Shown here: in pieces, positions 48,492 to 57,445 of the stretch | How the letters are laid out: every line of letters begins with the position of its first letter | Position numbering within the stretch: position 1 is the first letter of the stretch | Source of the DNA: Chitinophagaceae bacterium | GTDB lineage: Bacteria; Bacteroidota; Bacteroidia; Chitinophagales; Chitinophagaceae | Assembly: GCA_024707305.1 (NCBI GenBank) | Contig: JANPZZ010000009.1 | Location: 124,001 to 188,000 of the forward strand | Direction: 5' to 3' | Length of the DNA: 64,000 nucleotides | Position numbers and translations under genes: made by a program | The notes under the pieces: model-generated | What the model was told of the DNA's origin: nothing | Database searches by the model: none | The model's input: the letters and a program-made list of their open reading frames with translations, nothing else

Positions 48492-49749
48492 ATGGCAGAT
48501 ATTTTTGAGAAACTTTTGAAGAATTATGGCCCATTGGGTCAGCACCGCGAGAGAGCACATGGCTATTTCGCTTTCCCAAAACTGGAAGGTGAAATCGGAA
48601 GCCGGATGAAGTTCAGAGGGAAAGATATGATTGTGTGGAGCCTCAACAACTACCTCGGTCTTGCCAACCACCCTGAAGTACGTAAGGCTGACGCTGAAGG
48701 CGCCGCCCAGTTCGGCCTGGCGTTACCCATGGGTGCCCGCATGATGAGTGGCAATAGTAATTATCACGAGCAACTGGAAGCGGAGCTCGCCGCTTTTGAA
48801 GGAAAAGAAGACGCCATCCTGGTCAACTTCGGTTACCAGGGTATGGTAAGCCTGATCGATACCCTTTGCGGTCGCCATGACGTAATCGTTTATGATGCCG
48901 AAAGCCATGCCTGCATCATCGACGGCCTTCGCCTCCACCCCGGCCATCGTTATGTGTTTAAGCATAACGACATGCAGGATCTCGAAAAACAACTGCAACG
49001 CGCCACTGCCCTGATTGAAAAACAAAATGCCGGCGGTATCCTCGTGATTACTGAAGGTGTATTTGGAATGGCGGGCGACCAGGGCAAACTGAAAGAAACA
49101 GCTGCCCTGAAATCGAAATATGAATTCCGCCTGCTGGTGGACGATGCCCATGGATTTGGTACCCCTCGGTAAAACCGGTGCCGGCGCGGGTGAAGAGCAA
49201 GGTGTGCAGGATCAGATCGATCTTTACTTCTCTACGTTTGCAAAATCAATGGCTTCAATCGGTGCATTTATCGCCGGTGAGAAAAAAATTATCGACTATA
49301 TCCGCTACAATATCCGTTCACAGATTTTCGCAAAGAGCCTTCCTATGCCGCTCGTGATCGGGAACCTGAAACGCCTGGAATTACTGCGCACACAACCCGA
49401 ACTGAAAGCTAAACTGTGGGAAAACGCAATCAAACTGCAAAACGGTTTGAAAGAACGCGGATTTGATATCGGTAAAACCGATTCAGTAGTTACACCTGTT
49501 TACATGAAAGGTGGCGTGGAAGAAGCAACCGCAATGGTTATGGACCTGCGCGAAAATTACCGCATCTTCTGCTCAATTGTTGTATACCCTGTTATTCCAA
49601 AAGGACATATCATCTACCGCCTCATTCCTACTGCCGTACATACGGACGAAGACATCCAAAAAACATTGGAAGCATTCTCTGCTACCAAAAAGAAACTGGA
49701 TGCCGGTGAGTACAAAGTAGAAGCAATTCCTGATATGGCTACGCGCTAA
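48492..49749 (+). CDS. PLP-dependent alpha-oxoamine synthase family enzyme, one frame break
   Basis: Corrected length is 418 aa. It is a fold-type I PLP enzyme of the KBL/ALAS/AONS/SPT group, which condenses an amino acid with an acyl-CoA. Visible motifs: VWSLNNYLGLANHPEVRKA, MGARMMSGNSNYHEQLEAEL, YDAESHACIIDGLRL and LLVDDAHGFGTLGKTG; the internal lysine is in LYFSTFAKSMASIGAF. The C4 run at 49162-49165 is one base too long; removal gives GTLGKTGAGA. In Bacteroidota such genes can be glycine C-acetyltransferase, serine palmitoyltransferase (sphingolipids) or cysteate acyltransferase (sulfonolipids). Sequence alone does not decide, although an acyltransferase for a sphingolipid/sulfonolipid is plausible. 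No lipid genes adjoin it. Confidence 0.82.
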
Positions 49750-49772
49750 GAACAACGACGTAACAATCATAA

Positions 49773-49806
49773 AAGAAAAGGCACCCAACAGGTGCCTTTT
49801 CTTTTT
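49773..49806 (+). terminator. Intrinsic terminator after the AOS-family gene
   Basis: The GAAAAGGCACC / GGTGCCTTTTC stem with a CAACA loop is followed by TTTTT. Confidence 0.87.
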
Positions 49807-49879
49807 GCGTTATGCCGAAACAATTCAGTTGTAGAATAGTAGTTGATCGTTGCATTAATTTTCAATGGAAGACCCCTAT

Positions 49880-49978
49880 ATAAAAAAGAACCTCCCGAAT
49901 AAAATCCGGGAGGGCCCTAATCAAAAACCATTAACCATTAAACCTTATCCTATGAAAATTCATGAGCAATATCGGTAA
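49880..49978. other. Hairpin and nine-codon ORF in a gene-free gap
   Basis: CCTCCCG / CGGGAGG (49891-49897, 49907-49913) has on the minus strand a TTCTTTTTTATA exit, like a leftward terminator without an obvious nearby leftward gene. On the plus strand, AACCATTAAACC and a tiny ORF (ATG 49952 to TAA 49978, MKIHEQYR) follow, resembling the leader before a larger gene that is absent. The remaining gap 49979-50172 shows nothing else. Confidence 0.4.
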
Positions 49979-50172
49979 TAAAGAATTAATTCAAAACTTT
50001 TTGCCATTCTTTTTTTACGAAACTGCCTAAAAATCACGTATTTCTTGACCCAACTCAATGTCTGAACGTTGATTTTTCTACAACCGTATTTTTCCACGTT
50101 TAACGCAAACGTTTGCTTAAATTCATAGCTGGTTTCAACACATTTGACAGAATTTTACGGAGAATTTTAATC

Positions 50173-50742
50173 ATGAAGAAAATTGTAGTCGCCATAACCG
50201 GAGCCAGTGGTTCCATTTATGCAAAGAGTTTACTTGATAAATTGTTAACGGTAAAAGACCAGTGGTCGGCGGTAGATATTGTGATGACAGAAAATGCCAA
50301 ACAGGTTTGGGAAACCGAAACCGGCAGTCGCGATTATGACAAATATCCATTTCGCTTTTTTCATACACAGGACTTTCTGGCGCCTTTTGCTTCCGGTTCG
50401 GGTAAGTATGATACCATGATTGTGGTTCCCTGTTCAATGGGTGTATTGGGACGAATAGCGGGAGGCATTTCCAACGATCTGATTACACGCGCGGCGGACG
50501 TGGTATTGAAGGAAAGAAGAAAACTGGTTCTTGTAGTACGAGATACTCCATATAACCTCGTCCATATCCGAAATATGGAAACAGTAACACTTGCAGGTGG
50601 CATCATTTGCCCTGCAACGCCTTCGTTTTATAGTTTACCAAAAACATTCGAAGAACTCGCAGCTACTGTAACGGATCGCGTTCTTGACCTGGCGGGAATA
50701 GAGTTGAAAACGTTTCGATGGGGAGAAGAACGTGAGGCGTGA
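50173..50742 (+). CDS. ubiX: Flavin prenyltransferase UbiX family
   Basis: This 189-aa flavoprotein of the UbiX/Pad1 type adds a dimethylallyl unit to FMN, making the cofactor of UbiD decarboxylases. Motifs: N-terminal ITGASGSIYAKSLLDKL, VPCSMGVLGRIAGGISNDLI, DVVLKERRKLVLVVRDTPYN and IICPATPSFYSLPKT. The start is 50173 rather than 50113, as MKKIVVAITGASG is the family start. No ubiD gene adjoins it. Its last codons and stop (CGTGAGGCGTGA) belong to a repeat motif found elsewhere in the window, so the extreme C-terminus may be repeat-derived. Confidence 0.92.
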   Translation: MKKIVVAITGASGSIYAKSLLDKLLTVKDQWSAVDIVMTENAKQVWETETGSRDYDKYPFRFFHTQDFLAPFASGSGKYDTMIVVPCSMGVLGRIAGGISNDLITRAADVVLKERRKLVLVVRDTPYNLVHIRNMETVTLAGGIICPATPSFYSLPKTFEELAATVTDRVLDLAGIELKTFRWGEEREA

Positions 50743-50829
50743 GTTCGGCAAGCGGCAAGCGGAAGCGGCAAACGGCAAACGGCAAGCGGCAAACGGAAAC
50801 GGCAAGCGGCAAACGGCAAACGTGAAACC
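50731..50829. repeat. CGTGAGGCGTGA plus GGCAARC heptamer repeat at the ubiX stop
   Basis: CGTGAGGCGTGA supplies the ubiX stop (TGA 50740-50742). Then come 11 units of GGCAAGC, GGCAAAC and shorter GGAAGC/GGAAAC (50747-50820), ending CGTGAAACCGG. The composite order (CGTGA motif then GGCAARC units) equals that at 15977-16128. Confidence 0.9.
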
Positions 50830-50893
50830 GGTAAAGGAATGGCGCTGCACCGCATGCATCATACGCGCAGACGTCTAAAATGAAGAATGAATA

Positions 50894-51965
50894 TCAATTA
50901 GAAATTGCAGATAATAGTCCATTTTCTTTCTTATCAAGCGTCAATTCCCAGAACATAATTCCATTCAATTTTCTGTCGCGTGCGTATTTTGTTTTGGCGC
51001 GGATCGATGTTTCGTCGTCGAAAGTGGCGAATATTTTTGCTGCTGCATTGTAGGCGTAAGGCGCCTGGCTAACAGGATCACGGAAGAATTGAAAGCCTTT
51101 TTCTTTCGAAAGATTTTCAGAAAACGTTCTGTAAGGAATAAAACTTTTGAACTTACCGGATTGGTATAATCCATCGTTGGTAGCTTCTACCCCCCTCCCA
51201 TGTGCGCGCGTAAAACGCAGCGCCAATCACCACTTTATTCATGGGAAATCCAATGCTATCGAGCCAGCTGATGGCCTGGTGAGCCGATGGCACCTGGCTG
51301 CTGTTGGAGTATAGCGGTGTATGGTGACCGGTAAGTGTACTAAAACCGCTTACCAGATCGTAACTCATCAGGTTTACACGATCAATCAACGGCTCAAGCA
51401 ATTTCCATTCTACTGCTTCTTCCAGGAACTGGGGAAAACCGCCTGCCGCGAAACTGATTTCATGAACAGGACCGAGGGCATTACGCAACTCCTGGCAGAG
51501 TGATGTAAAATTGGGTTTATCGGCTGGCTGCCAGGGATGTCCCGGATGACCCGGAATGCCGGGGTATTCCCAATCCAGGTCGATGCCATCGGTTTTAAAA
51601 TAATCATTCAACTCTTTTACTGACACAGCAAACTCTTTACGCGCTTCCGGTATGCCAAAAACGTCAGAACAGGTTTTACAACCACCCCAACCTCCGAGTG
51701 ATAACATCACCTTCAATGCCGGGTTCTTCTTTTTCAGCGCAACCAGTTTATGTATGGTGGCAGTGTCAGCAGCATTATCCACATTCAGGCGATTGCCTTT
51801 TAAATGACAAAAACTGTAAATGATATGCGTTAACTTCTCAACCTGATAGCCGTCTATTGCATTTACGCCACCGGAATAGTAAGCAATTACTTTTAAAGGT
51901 TCCGGCTGTGCGAAGCCGGATAACGATGTTAAAAGCGTTGCTATTATTACAAATATGTTTTTCAT
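50894..51965 (-). CDS. GH18 chitinase-like secreted glycosidase, one frame break
   Basis: Corrected length is 356 aa. Signal peptide 1-20, then a TIM-barrel GH18 with the catalytic DxxDxDxE at 126-133 (DGIDLDWEYP, Glu133), SLGGWGGC before it, and the Trp-rich end ARDRKLNGIMFWELTLD. Typical bacterial chitinase/endoglycosidase length. The C6 run at 51190-51195 (plus strand) is one base too long; removal gives ARTWEGVEATNDGLYQ. It would cleave beta-1,4 GlcNAc links in chitin or N-glycans outside the cell. It is adjacent to and same-strand as a GH5, suggesting a small glycan-degrading pair. No SusC/D genes adjoin it. The start is 51965; longer forms lack signal shape. Confidence 0.88.
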
Positions 51966-52058
51966 CAGAGCGCTGTATTTGAAATTAGTTACCCAGGTTG
52001 TGCTGCTAAAGATATTCATTGAAGATAGAAAATAACACCGCATACGGTTGCGTAATTT

Positions 52059-53027
52059 TTATAAACCCGTTTTATTCCACTTCCTGATCATTTCGCGGGC
52101 AGCAATTCCGGAAGGTTTTAAATCTTTATCCGACCAGTTTCCGTCCGAGGATGCTGTTGGCAACAACACTGAACAGGTTTCATCTTTATCGGATACCGAC
52201 CAGGTGATCCAGCTTATTTTATTTTTTTCAGCCCACTCAATCCAACGATTCCATTCCTCATGATCTAAAGGACCATTGCCGGTTGCTTCCATACCCGCCG
52301 ATTCCGAAATAAAAAGTGGAATTCCTTTAGACAGTGCATAGTCGCCCCGATCGCGTAAGGGTTGTTTGTGCGTAGCTGCATAAAAATGCAGCGTGTACAT
52401 GATATTACTGAATCCGATGATAGGATCATCAGCGACTACGTGAACGTCCTGATCCCAGTGAGGCGACCCTACGAGAATGATATTGTCGGGGTCAATGGCC
52501 CTGATTACGTTCATCACTTCTACCGAATACTTTTTTACTTCGTCCCAGGTTTCATAGTCGGGCTCATTAAAAATCTCATATATCACATTATCGTACTTTC
52601 CGTATCTGGTCGCCATTTCTTTAAAAAATTCTTTTGCTTCTTCGAGGTTGATGCTATGACTATGCCAGTCGATGATGACATATATGCCCTCTTTAATGGC
52701 TGCATCAACAACGGTGGTTATTTTCTCTTTCGACCATTCAGCGCGTTTGAGGTAAGCGTTTTCTCCGGGTTCCACACCCAGCGCTGCACGTATTACGTTT
52801 ATTCCCCAATCCTTTTTTAACCAGCTTACGGTTCCTTCGGTGTAAAATCGGGGCCAGAAATTATGCCAGCCGAAACTCATGCCGCGTAGAACAACAGGTT
52901 TTCCCGAAGCATCCATCAGTTGTGTGCCCTGCACTGAAAGTGCGCCATGTTCGTTGACTGGTTGCGCCAGCAAGGCAGCTGTAGTGCAAAACCCGACAAG
53001 TAAAAGGAGTAATGAACGACGAATCAT
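52059..53027 (-). CDS. GH5 cellulase-like endoglucanase, secreted
   Basis: This 322-aa protein has a signal peptide (1-21) and a GH5 TIM barrel with acid/base Glu155 in EIFNEPDYE and nucleophile Glu242 in LFISESAGM. Other GH5 marks are LRGMSFGWHNFWPRF, YVIIDWHSHSI and the terminal Trp region KISWITWSVSDK. It probably hydrolyses beta-1,4-glucan or related beta-glycans. Neither a carbohydrate-binding module nor a sorting domain is visible. It is followed by the GH18 gene on the same strand 93 nt downstream. The frame is intact; start ATG 53027. Confidence 0.92.
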   Translation of the reverse strand: MIRRSLLLLLVGFCTTAALLAQPVNEHGALSVQGTQLMDASGKPVVLRGMSFGWHNFWPRFYTEGTVSWLKKDWGINVIRAALGVEPGENAYLKRAEWSKEKITTVVDAAIKEGIYVIIDWHSHSINLEEAKEFFKEMATRYGKYDNVIYEIFNEPDYETWDEVKKYSVEVMNVIRAIDPDNIILVGSPHWDQDVHVVADDPIIGFSNIMYTLHFYAATHKQPLRDRGDYALSKGIPLFISESAGMEATGNGPLDHEEWNRWIEWAEKNKISWITWSVSDKDETCSVLLPTASSDGNWSDKDLKPSGIAAREMIRKWNKTGL

Positions 53028-53147
53028 AATCCTGGATTTAGATAATTTCGATTAAGATAACGATTTAATCAGGTAAAAAGAATAAGCCAGATGGCTCCAA
53101 TTATCAAAATGAACTTTCCGTTTTATGTTTAACCTGAAGCGATTTCT

Positions 53148-53155
53148 TATATTTG
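53148..53155 (+). promoter_or_regulatory. -7 box (TATATTTG) of the Crp/Fnr gene
   Basis: TATATTTG matches TAnnTTTG, 25 nt upstream of the TTG start at 53181. Confidence 0.45.
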
Positions 53156-53180
53156 TTCACCATCTAATTAACTAAGGCTC

Positions 53181-53809
53181 TTGAATACCGTTAAATCTAT
53201 CCTTTTAGAACCTGCTAAGCGCTGGGCTCAATACGGCGGGCACTCCCCCGTCTCATTATTCTTCTCGCAGGTTGCCCCCATCAGTGAGGATGCATTAAAG
53301 CTCATTGATGAAACAACCTATCCGGTTACCATTGCAAAAGGCAAAATGATTCTTCGCCAGGGCAGCACCGGCAATGTTCTTTACTTTATTGTAAAAGGCG
53401 TTGCACGCGGCCTTATTATGGACGAGGATAAAGAAATAACAACCTGGATCAATGAAGAGAATGAAATTGTGGGAACGATCCGCAATTTCGGAACGGGCGC
53501 CAGCACCGATGAAATGGTACAGGCCCTCGAGCATTGCGAAATGGTAGCCATTCCCTATGAGACGATCCAAAAATTGTACACGGAGTTTCCTGAAACAAAT
53601 GCCGTTGGAAGGATCGTGCTGGAGGAAAGCTATCGCGAGGCGGAAGAGCGCGCATACATTGCACGCATACATTCGGCTGAAAAAAATACAAACGCCTGAT
53701 GGAAACCCGCCCCAACCTTTGCAACCGCGTGCCGCTAAAACATATTGCGTCCTATCTGGGTATGACCCTCGAAACGCTCTCCCGTATCCGTAACAAACGG
53801 AATTTCTAA
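53181..53809 (+). CDS. Crp/Fnr-family transcription regulator, one frame break
   Basis: Corrected length is 209 aa. The cyclic-nucleotide-binding fold (about 30-130) shows KGKMILRQGSTGNVLYFIVK. The winged helix-turn-helix follows (LKHIASYLGMTLETLSRIRNK). No Fnr-type cysteine cluster is seen. The A7 run at 53680-53686 is one base short; adding it gives SAEKKYKRLMETRPNLCN and a stop at 53809. Read uncorrected, the protein would lose its DNA-binding domain. The start is a TTG at 53181 with a -7 box before it, no in-frame ATG being near. Bacteroidota members often lack strict cAMP or O2 sensing, so the ligand is unknown. Confidence 0.87.
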
Positions 53810-53937
53810 TTACACCACTATCATTTTCTGCATTTGATCACGTTGTACCTGCTAAAGGTCAGGTACAGCCTGAATAACCTGTGACATGACATTACCTTGG
53901 GGTTGAAATTTATTTTTCACCAATAAAAAAGCATGTC

Positions 53938-54411
53938 ATGAAAATTAAATCTTTTTTTGCCCATATCGGCATCCTGTGTTCCATGTTGCTCATGATCCCG
54001 GCATTTTCTTCATTTAAAAGCCTGCGGGGAGGTGAAGGGTTTGAAGTTTTCCCCAACAATAAACCCGTTGCCGAGCATTTTGGAAAAAATCTGACAAAGC
54101 AAGCTATCCTGCAGTTAGATCCCGCTTTGGATAAGCTGGAACTAAAAGTAATCTACCATCATTGCGGACAAAATGGAAAAAGCCGCCAACTCACTATTCG
54201 CAATGAAGAAAAACAGGTTGTACATACCTGGCGATTTGCCGATGGCAAACCTGATCCCTCGCCCATGACGATACGCCTCGACGAACTACCTGAATATAAA
54301 AAAGCAGGGAAAGCACTTCGTTGGACACTTCATTACGCTTCAGCAGAAATACCCGCGGGAAGGGAACTGGCCGTGCTTGAGAAAAACAATGCGCTTGCTA
54401 TCAGGAAATAA
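53938..54411 (+). CDS. Secreted protein of unknown function
   Basis: 157 aa with a signal segment (ILCSMLLMIPAFSSF) and a beta-rich mature domain (FEVFPNNKPVAEHFGKNL, LELKVIYHHCGQNGKSRQL, LRWTLHYASAEIPAGRELAV). I do not recognise a family. A terminator follows at 54434. It stands alone between the Crp/Fnr gene and the barrel gene. Confidence 0.6.
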   Translation: MKIKSFFAHIGILCSMLLMIPAFSSFKSLRGGEGFEVFPNNKPVAEHFGKNLTKQAILQLDPALDKLELKVIYHHCGQNGKSRQLTIRNEEKQVVHTWRFADGKPDPSPMTIRLDELPEYKKAGKALRWTLHYASAEIPAGRELAVLEKNNALAIRK

Positions 54412-54433
54412 CTGAGTATGACAGCCACGTGAT

Positions 54434-54473
54434 GCCTGTAACGTCCCTTGGTGCGTTACAGGCTTCTTGTTTT
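54434..54473 (+). terminator. Intrinsic terminator
   Basis: The GCCTGTAACG / CGTTACAGGC stem (54434-54443, 54454-54463) is followed by TTCTTGTTTT. Confidence 0.8.
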
Positions 54474-54569
54474 AAAAAACCGTTTCCTTTTGGTGCAGTG
54501 TACCTGATTCCCGGTTTTATACTTTTTTGAACGTAAAAACGTTTAAAGCATATCTAATATGAAGCGTCA

Positions 54570-55403
54570 ATGAAAAACCTGCGTTTTTTCCTTTTATTCA
54601 TCCCGTTTACAGCTTTTGGCCAAAATTTTCATTTTTCGGCGAAGCTCGGCGTTGCAACTTACAATGGCGACCTGAAAGCAAAAAGCGTGTCGCTCGCGCA
54701 AAGCCGTTTTATGGGTTCCATTGGGGCTCGTTACGACCTTACCGAAAACCTGGCCGCGCGATCTTACATCAGCCTGGGCGGATTAAAAGCCGACGATAAA
54801 AAAGGTACGGCCAGTATGCAGGAAAGAAACCTGAATTTCAAAACAGGCCTTCTCGAATGGGAAGCAGGTTTACATTACAGTATTCTAAACCTGAATTATC
54901 ATTGGTGGACACCTTACGTTTCGGCCGGCATCGGACTGTTTCATTTCAATCCACATACAATTGATGAAAATGGAGATAAAGTAAAACTGAAACCACTCTC
55001 CACAGAAGGACAGGGCGTGGTGGCTGGTGTAAAGCCCTATAAACTCACCCAGTTTTATGTTCCTCTTTCGGTAGGGGTTGAAAGAATGCTGAATGAAGAT
55101 ATGCGCGTGGGCCTTGAGCTCGGCTACCGTAAAACTTTTACCGATTACCTCGATGATGTAAGCGGTTTATATGTAGATCAAAATGTTTTGCTGGCTGCCA
55201 AAGGTCAAAGAGCTGTCGACCTGGCTTATCGTGGGGATGAAGTAGGTGCAGGACCCTATCCCGGTGCTGGTGCTGTTCGCGGCAATAGCGACAACAAAGA
55301 TGCTTATGTCTATGTTGGACTTACTTTTACTTATCGTTTTTATTTCGATAAATACAAACAAATAGCGGGGCTACCCAGTTCCCGCAAAGGAAAAAAAAAG
55401 TAG
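54570..55403 (+). CDS. PorG/DUF6089-like outer-membrane barrel
   Basis: This 277-aa protein has a signal peptide (1-17, FLLFIPFTAFGQ) and a barrel opening with KLGVATYNGDLKAKS, a form of the family's YxGDL motif. Strand patterns WWTPYVSAGIGLFHFNP, YVPLSVGVERMLNEDMR and LELGYRKTFTDYLDDVSG follow, ending in the aromatic strand TFTYRFYFDKYKQ. The DUF6089 family includes the T9SS component PorG, and the same form with a DYLDDVSG motif is widespread in Bacteroidota. Whether this is PorG proper or a paralogue cannot be told. A lysine-rich tail closes it. Confidence 0.72.
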   Translation: MKNLRFFLLFIPFTAFGQNFHFSAKLGVATYNGDLKAKSVSLAQSRFMGSIGARYDLTENLAARSYISLGGLKADDKKGTASMQERNLNFKTGLLEWEAGLHYSILNLNYHWWTPYVSAGIGLFHFNPHTIDENGDKVKLKPLSTEGQGVVAGVKPYKLTQFYVPLSVGVERMLNEDMRVGLELGYRKTFTDYLDDVSGLYVDQNVLLAAKGQRAVDLAYRGDEVGAGPYPGAGAVRGNSDNKDAYVYVGLTFTYRFYFDKYKQIAGLPSSRKGKKK

Positions 55404-55451
55404 GCTGCCCCGCTAATAGATTTTAGTACAACTTTTGATTGAGGAACCGAT

Positions 55452-56447
55452 CTATCGTGTTACCACCAGTTTATCTACCTCGGTTCGGATCATTGCTATT
55501 TCTTCTTTTGATAAATCAACAGAAAGTGATGCTGCATTTTGTAATGCCTGTTCGCTATTGCGCGCACCGGCAAGTGCAATAGTGATACCGGGCTGCTCAA
55601 TCGTCCAGCGAAGTACCAGTTGCGCCAGTGTGCAATTTTTCGCTTCCGCAATGGGGCGTAGTTTATCGAGTAATTGATGCACGCGCGTCAGGTTATCTTC
55701 CCTGAACACGAATAAATCAGCGCGGTGATCCCCTTCCGCAAATTTGTGTCCGGGCTTAATCTTTCCTGATAATAATCCTCTTTCCATCGGACTGTATGCT
55801 AAAATTGAGAGGTTATTTTCCAGGCAATAAGGTATCACTGCTTTTTCAATATCGCGGCGTGCCATACTGAAAGGCACCTGGTTAGAAACAAGCGGAACAT
55901 ATTTCTGTGCTTCCGCAAGTTGTTTTTCATCGTAGTTACAAACACCTGCATAACGCACTTTACCCGCTTTAATCAGCTTCGCAACCGCTTCCATGCTCTC
56001 AGCAATGGGCGTGGTGCTTTCAGGCCAGTGAATCTGGTAGAGGTCTATATAATCAGTACCCAGACGGCGCAAACTGTCTTCGCATTCTTTAATGATACTT
56101 TCAGCGCCTGCATACCTGTAAATATCTATTTCCTCTCCCTGATTGTTACGGCTTTTAAATCCGAAATCGCCTTTGGCGAGATCCCAACGCATACCAAATT
56201 TGGTAAGAATCTGAACTTTGTCGCGCGGTAAACCTTTGATGGCTTCGCCCACAATTTCTTCACTATGTCCCTGTCCATAAATAGGTGCCGTATCAATGGA
56301 GGTTACACCTACATCATATGAAGCCCTGATGGCGTTAACAGCATCGCTTCTTTCGGAACCACCCCACATCCATCCACCGGCAGCCCACGCACCAAAACTA
56401 ATCACGGAAAGTTCCAGATCTGAATTACCTAATTTCCTGTACATCAT
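55452..56447 (-). CDS. Aldo/keto reductase
   Basis: This 331-aa NAD(P)H-dependent oxidoreductase of the AKR superfamily has the catalytic tetrad Asp52 and Tyr57 (SIDTAPIYG), Lys83 (LTKFG) and His140 (YQIHWPE), and the C-terminal cofactor region IALAGARNSEQALQNAAS. Length and the start MMYRKLGNSDLELS fit AKR11/YajO-like members that reduce aldehydes or sugars. It is third in a same-strand run with amidase and EamA genes upstream, spaced 50-70 nt, without a functional link visible. The frame is intact. Confidence 0.9.
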   Translation of the reverse strand: MMYRKLGNSDLELSVISFGAWAAGGWMWGGSERSDAVNAIRASYDVGVTSIDTAPIYGQGHSEEIVGEAIKGLPRDKVQILTKFGMRWDLAKGDFGFKSRNNQGEEIDIYRYAGAESIIKECEDSLRRLGTDYIDLYQIHWPESTTPIAESMEAVAKLIKAGKVRYAGVCNYDEKQLAEAQKYVPLVSNQVPFSMARRDIEKAVIPYCLENNLSILAYSPMERGLLSGKIKPGHKFAEGDHRADLFVFREDNLTRVHQLLDKLRPIAEAKNCTLAQLVLRWTIEQPGITIALAGARNSEQALQNAASLSVDLSKEEIAMIRTEVDKLVVTR

Positions 56448-56497
56448 AAAACTTAATTGAAATTTATTAATGATACTCTTTGGCGTTTAACCTGAAC

Positions 56498-57406
56498 TTA
56501 AACAGCGCCCGGCTTGAAAAGTTTCCAGTTGGCAACAATAATTCCTGCAAAAACGAGCAACATACTTATCAGGTGCATCCATCCAAAATATTCGTTTAAA
56601 AATAAGGCTGCTTCCAGGCTGCTGAATACAGGAATGAGGTTGCCAAACAAGGCTGTACGTCCCGCACCAAGCTGGCCTATGGCTTTGTTCCAGCAAATAA
56701 AACTAATAACAGAAGTTCCGACACCAAGGTATAATATGATCCATAACAGACTACTATCCCACTCTACCGGTGCAAAATTATAGCTCTCCCAGATAAACAG
56801 TGGAATTAAAAGCAGGGTTCCCAATGCAAAAATCACCCACAGAAAAGCCATAGGCGGAATATTCGTAGGTTTTCTTTTCACCATCGTATTGTAAATGGCA
56901 AAGGTTAGCGCCGCCAGCAATACCCAGCCATCACCCTGTGTAAATGATAAATGCCAAAGATTAGATAGGTCGCCCCTGACCAACAGATATAACACACCAC
57001 AAATACAAAGAATAACGCCGGTTACTTTCAGCCAGTCCAGTTTTTCTTTTAAAAAAATGCGTGCTAAAATAATCGCCATTACGGGCGATGAGGTGGTTCC
57101 TATTAATGCAAGATTGATTGCGGTGCTGTGATGTGCACCTACATAAACCAGCGTATTAAATAAGGTGATTCCCGACAATGCTGTCCAAAAGAGATAACCC
57201 GCCGCTTTTTTGATTTCATTGCGATGCGTGCGAACCTGTGTCCATGCAAATGGTAAAAGTATCAGCGATGCGGTAAGCCAGCGATAAAAGGCAAGTGTGC
57301 CCGGTTGTACCTGGTGAATGATTCCCCTTGCAATTACAAAATTTCCCGACCAGATGATAACTGCCAACAAAGCCAGGCCCACCCCCAGCCAGATTTTCTT
57401 TTCCAT
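56498..57406 (-). CDS. EamA/DMT-family permease
   Basis: This 302-aa inner-membrane transporter has ten predicted helices arranged as two EamA repeats (first about 5-140, SGNFVIARGIIHQVQPGTLA; second about 150-300, LWIILYLGVGTSVISFICW). Members export metabolites such as amino acids; the substrate is not determinable. The start is 57406 (MEKKIWLGVGLALLAV) rather than 57421. It lies between amidase and aldo/keto reductase on the same strand. The frame is intact. Confidence 0.9.
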   Translation of the reverse strand: MEKKIWLGVGLALLAVIIWSGNFVIARGIIHQVQPGTLAFYRWLTASLILLPFAWTQVRTHRNEIKKAAGYLFWTALSGITLFNTLVYVGAHHSTAINLALIGTTSSPVMAIILARIFLKEKLDWLKVTGVILCICGVLYLLVRGDLSNLWHLSFTQGDGWVLLAALTFAIYNTMVKRKPTNIPPMAFLWVIFALGTLLLIPLFIWESYNFAPVEWDSSLLWIILYLGVGTSVISFICWNKAIGQLGAGRTALFGNLIPVFSSLEAALFLNEYFGWMHLISMLLVFAGIIVANWKLFKPGAV

Positions 57407-57445
57407 GGGTTGAAGATACACAACCCTGAAACGCCCCAGCCTAAA

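Noticed and set aside
50747-50820. Phase-variation tract
   Set aside because: The heptamer repeat lies outside coding frames (after the ubiX stop), so slippage would not switch a protein on or off.
53181-53699. Natural truncation of the Crp/Fnr regulator
   Set aside because: The missing HTH lies directly downstream in the next frame after an A7 run, and the same kind of break affects many genes here.
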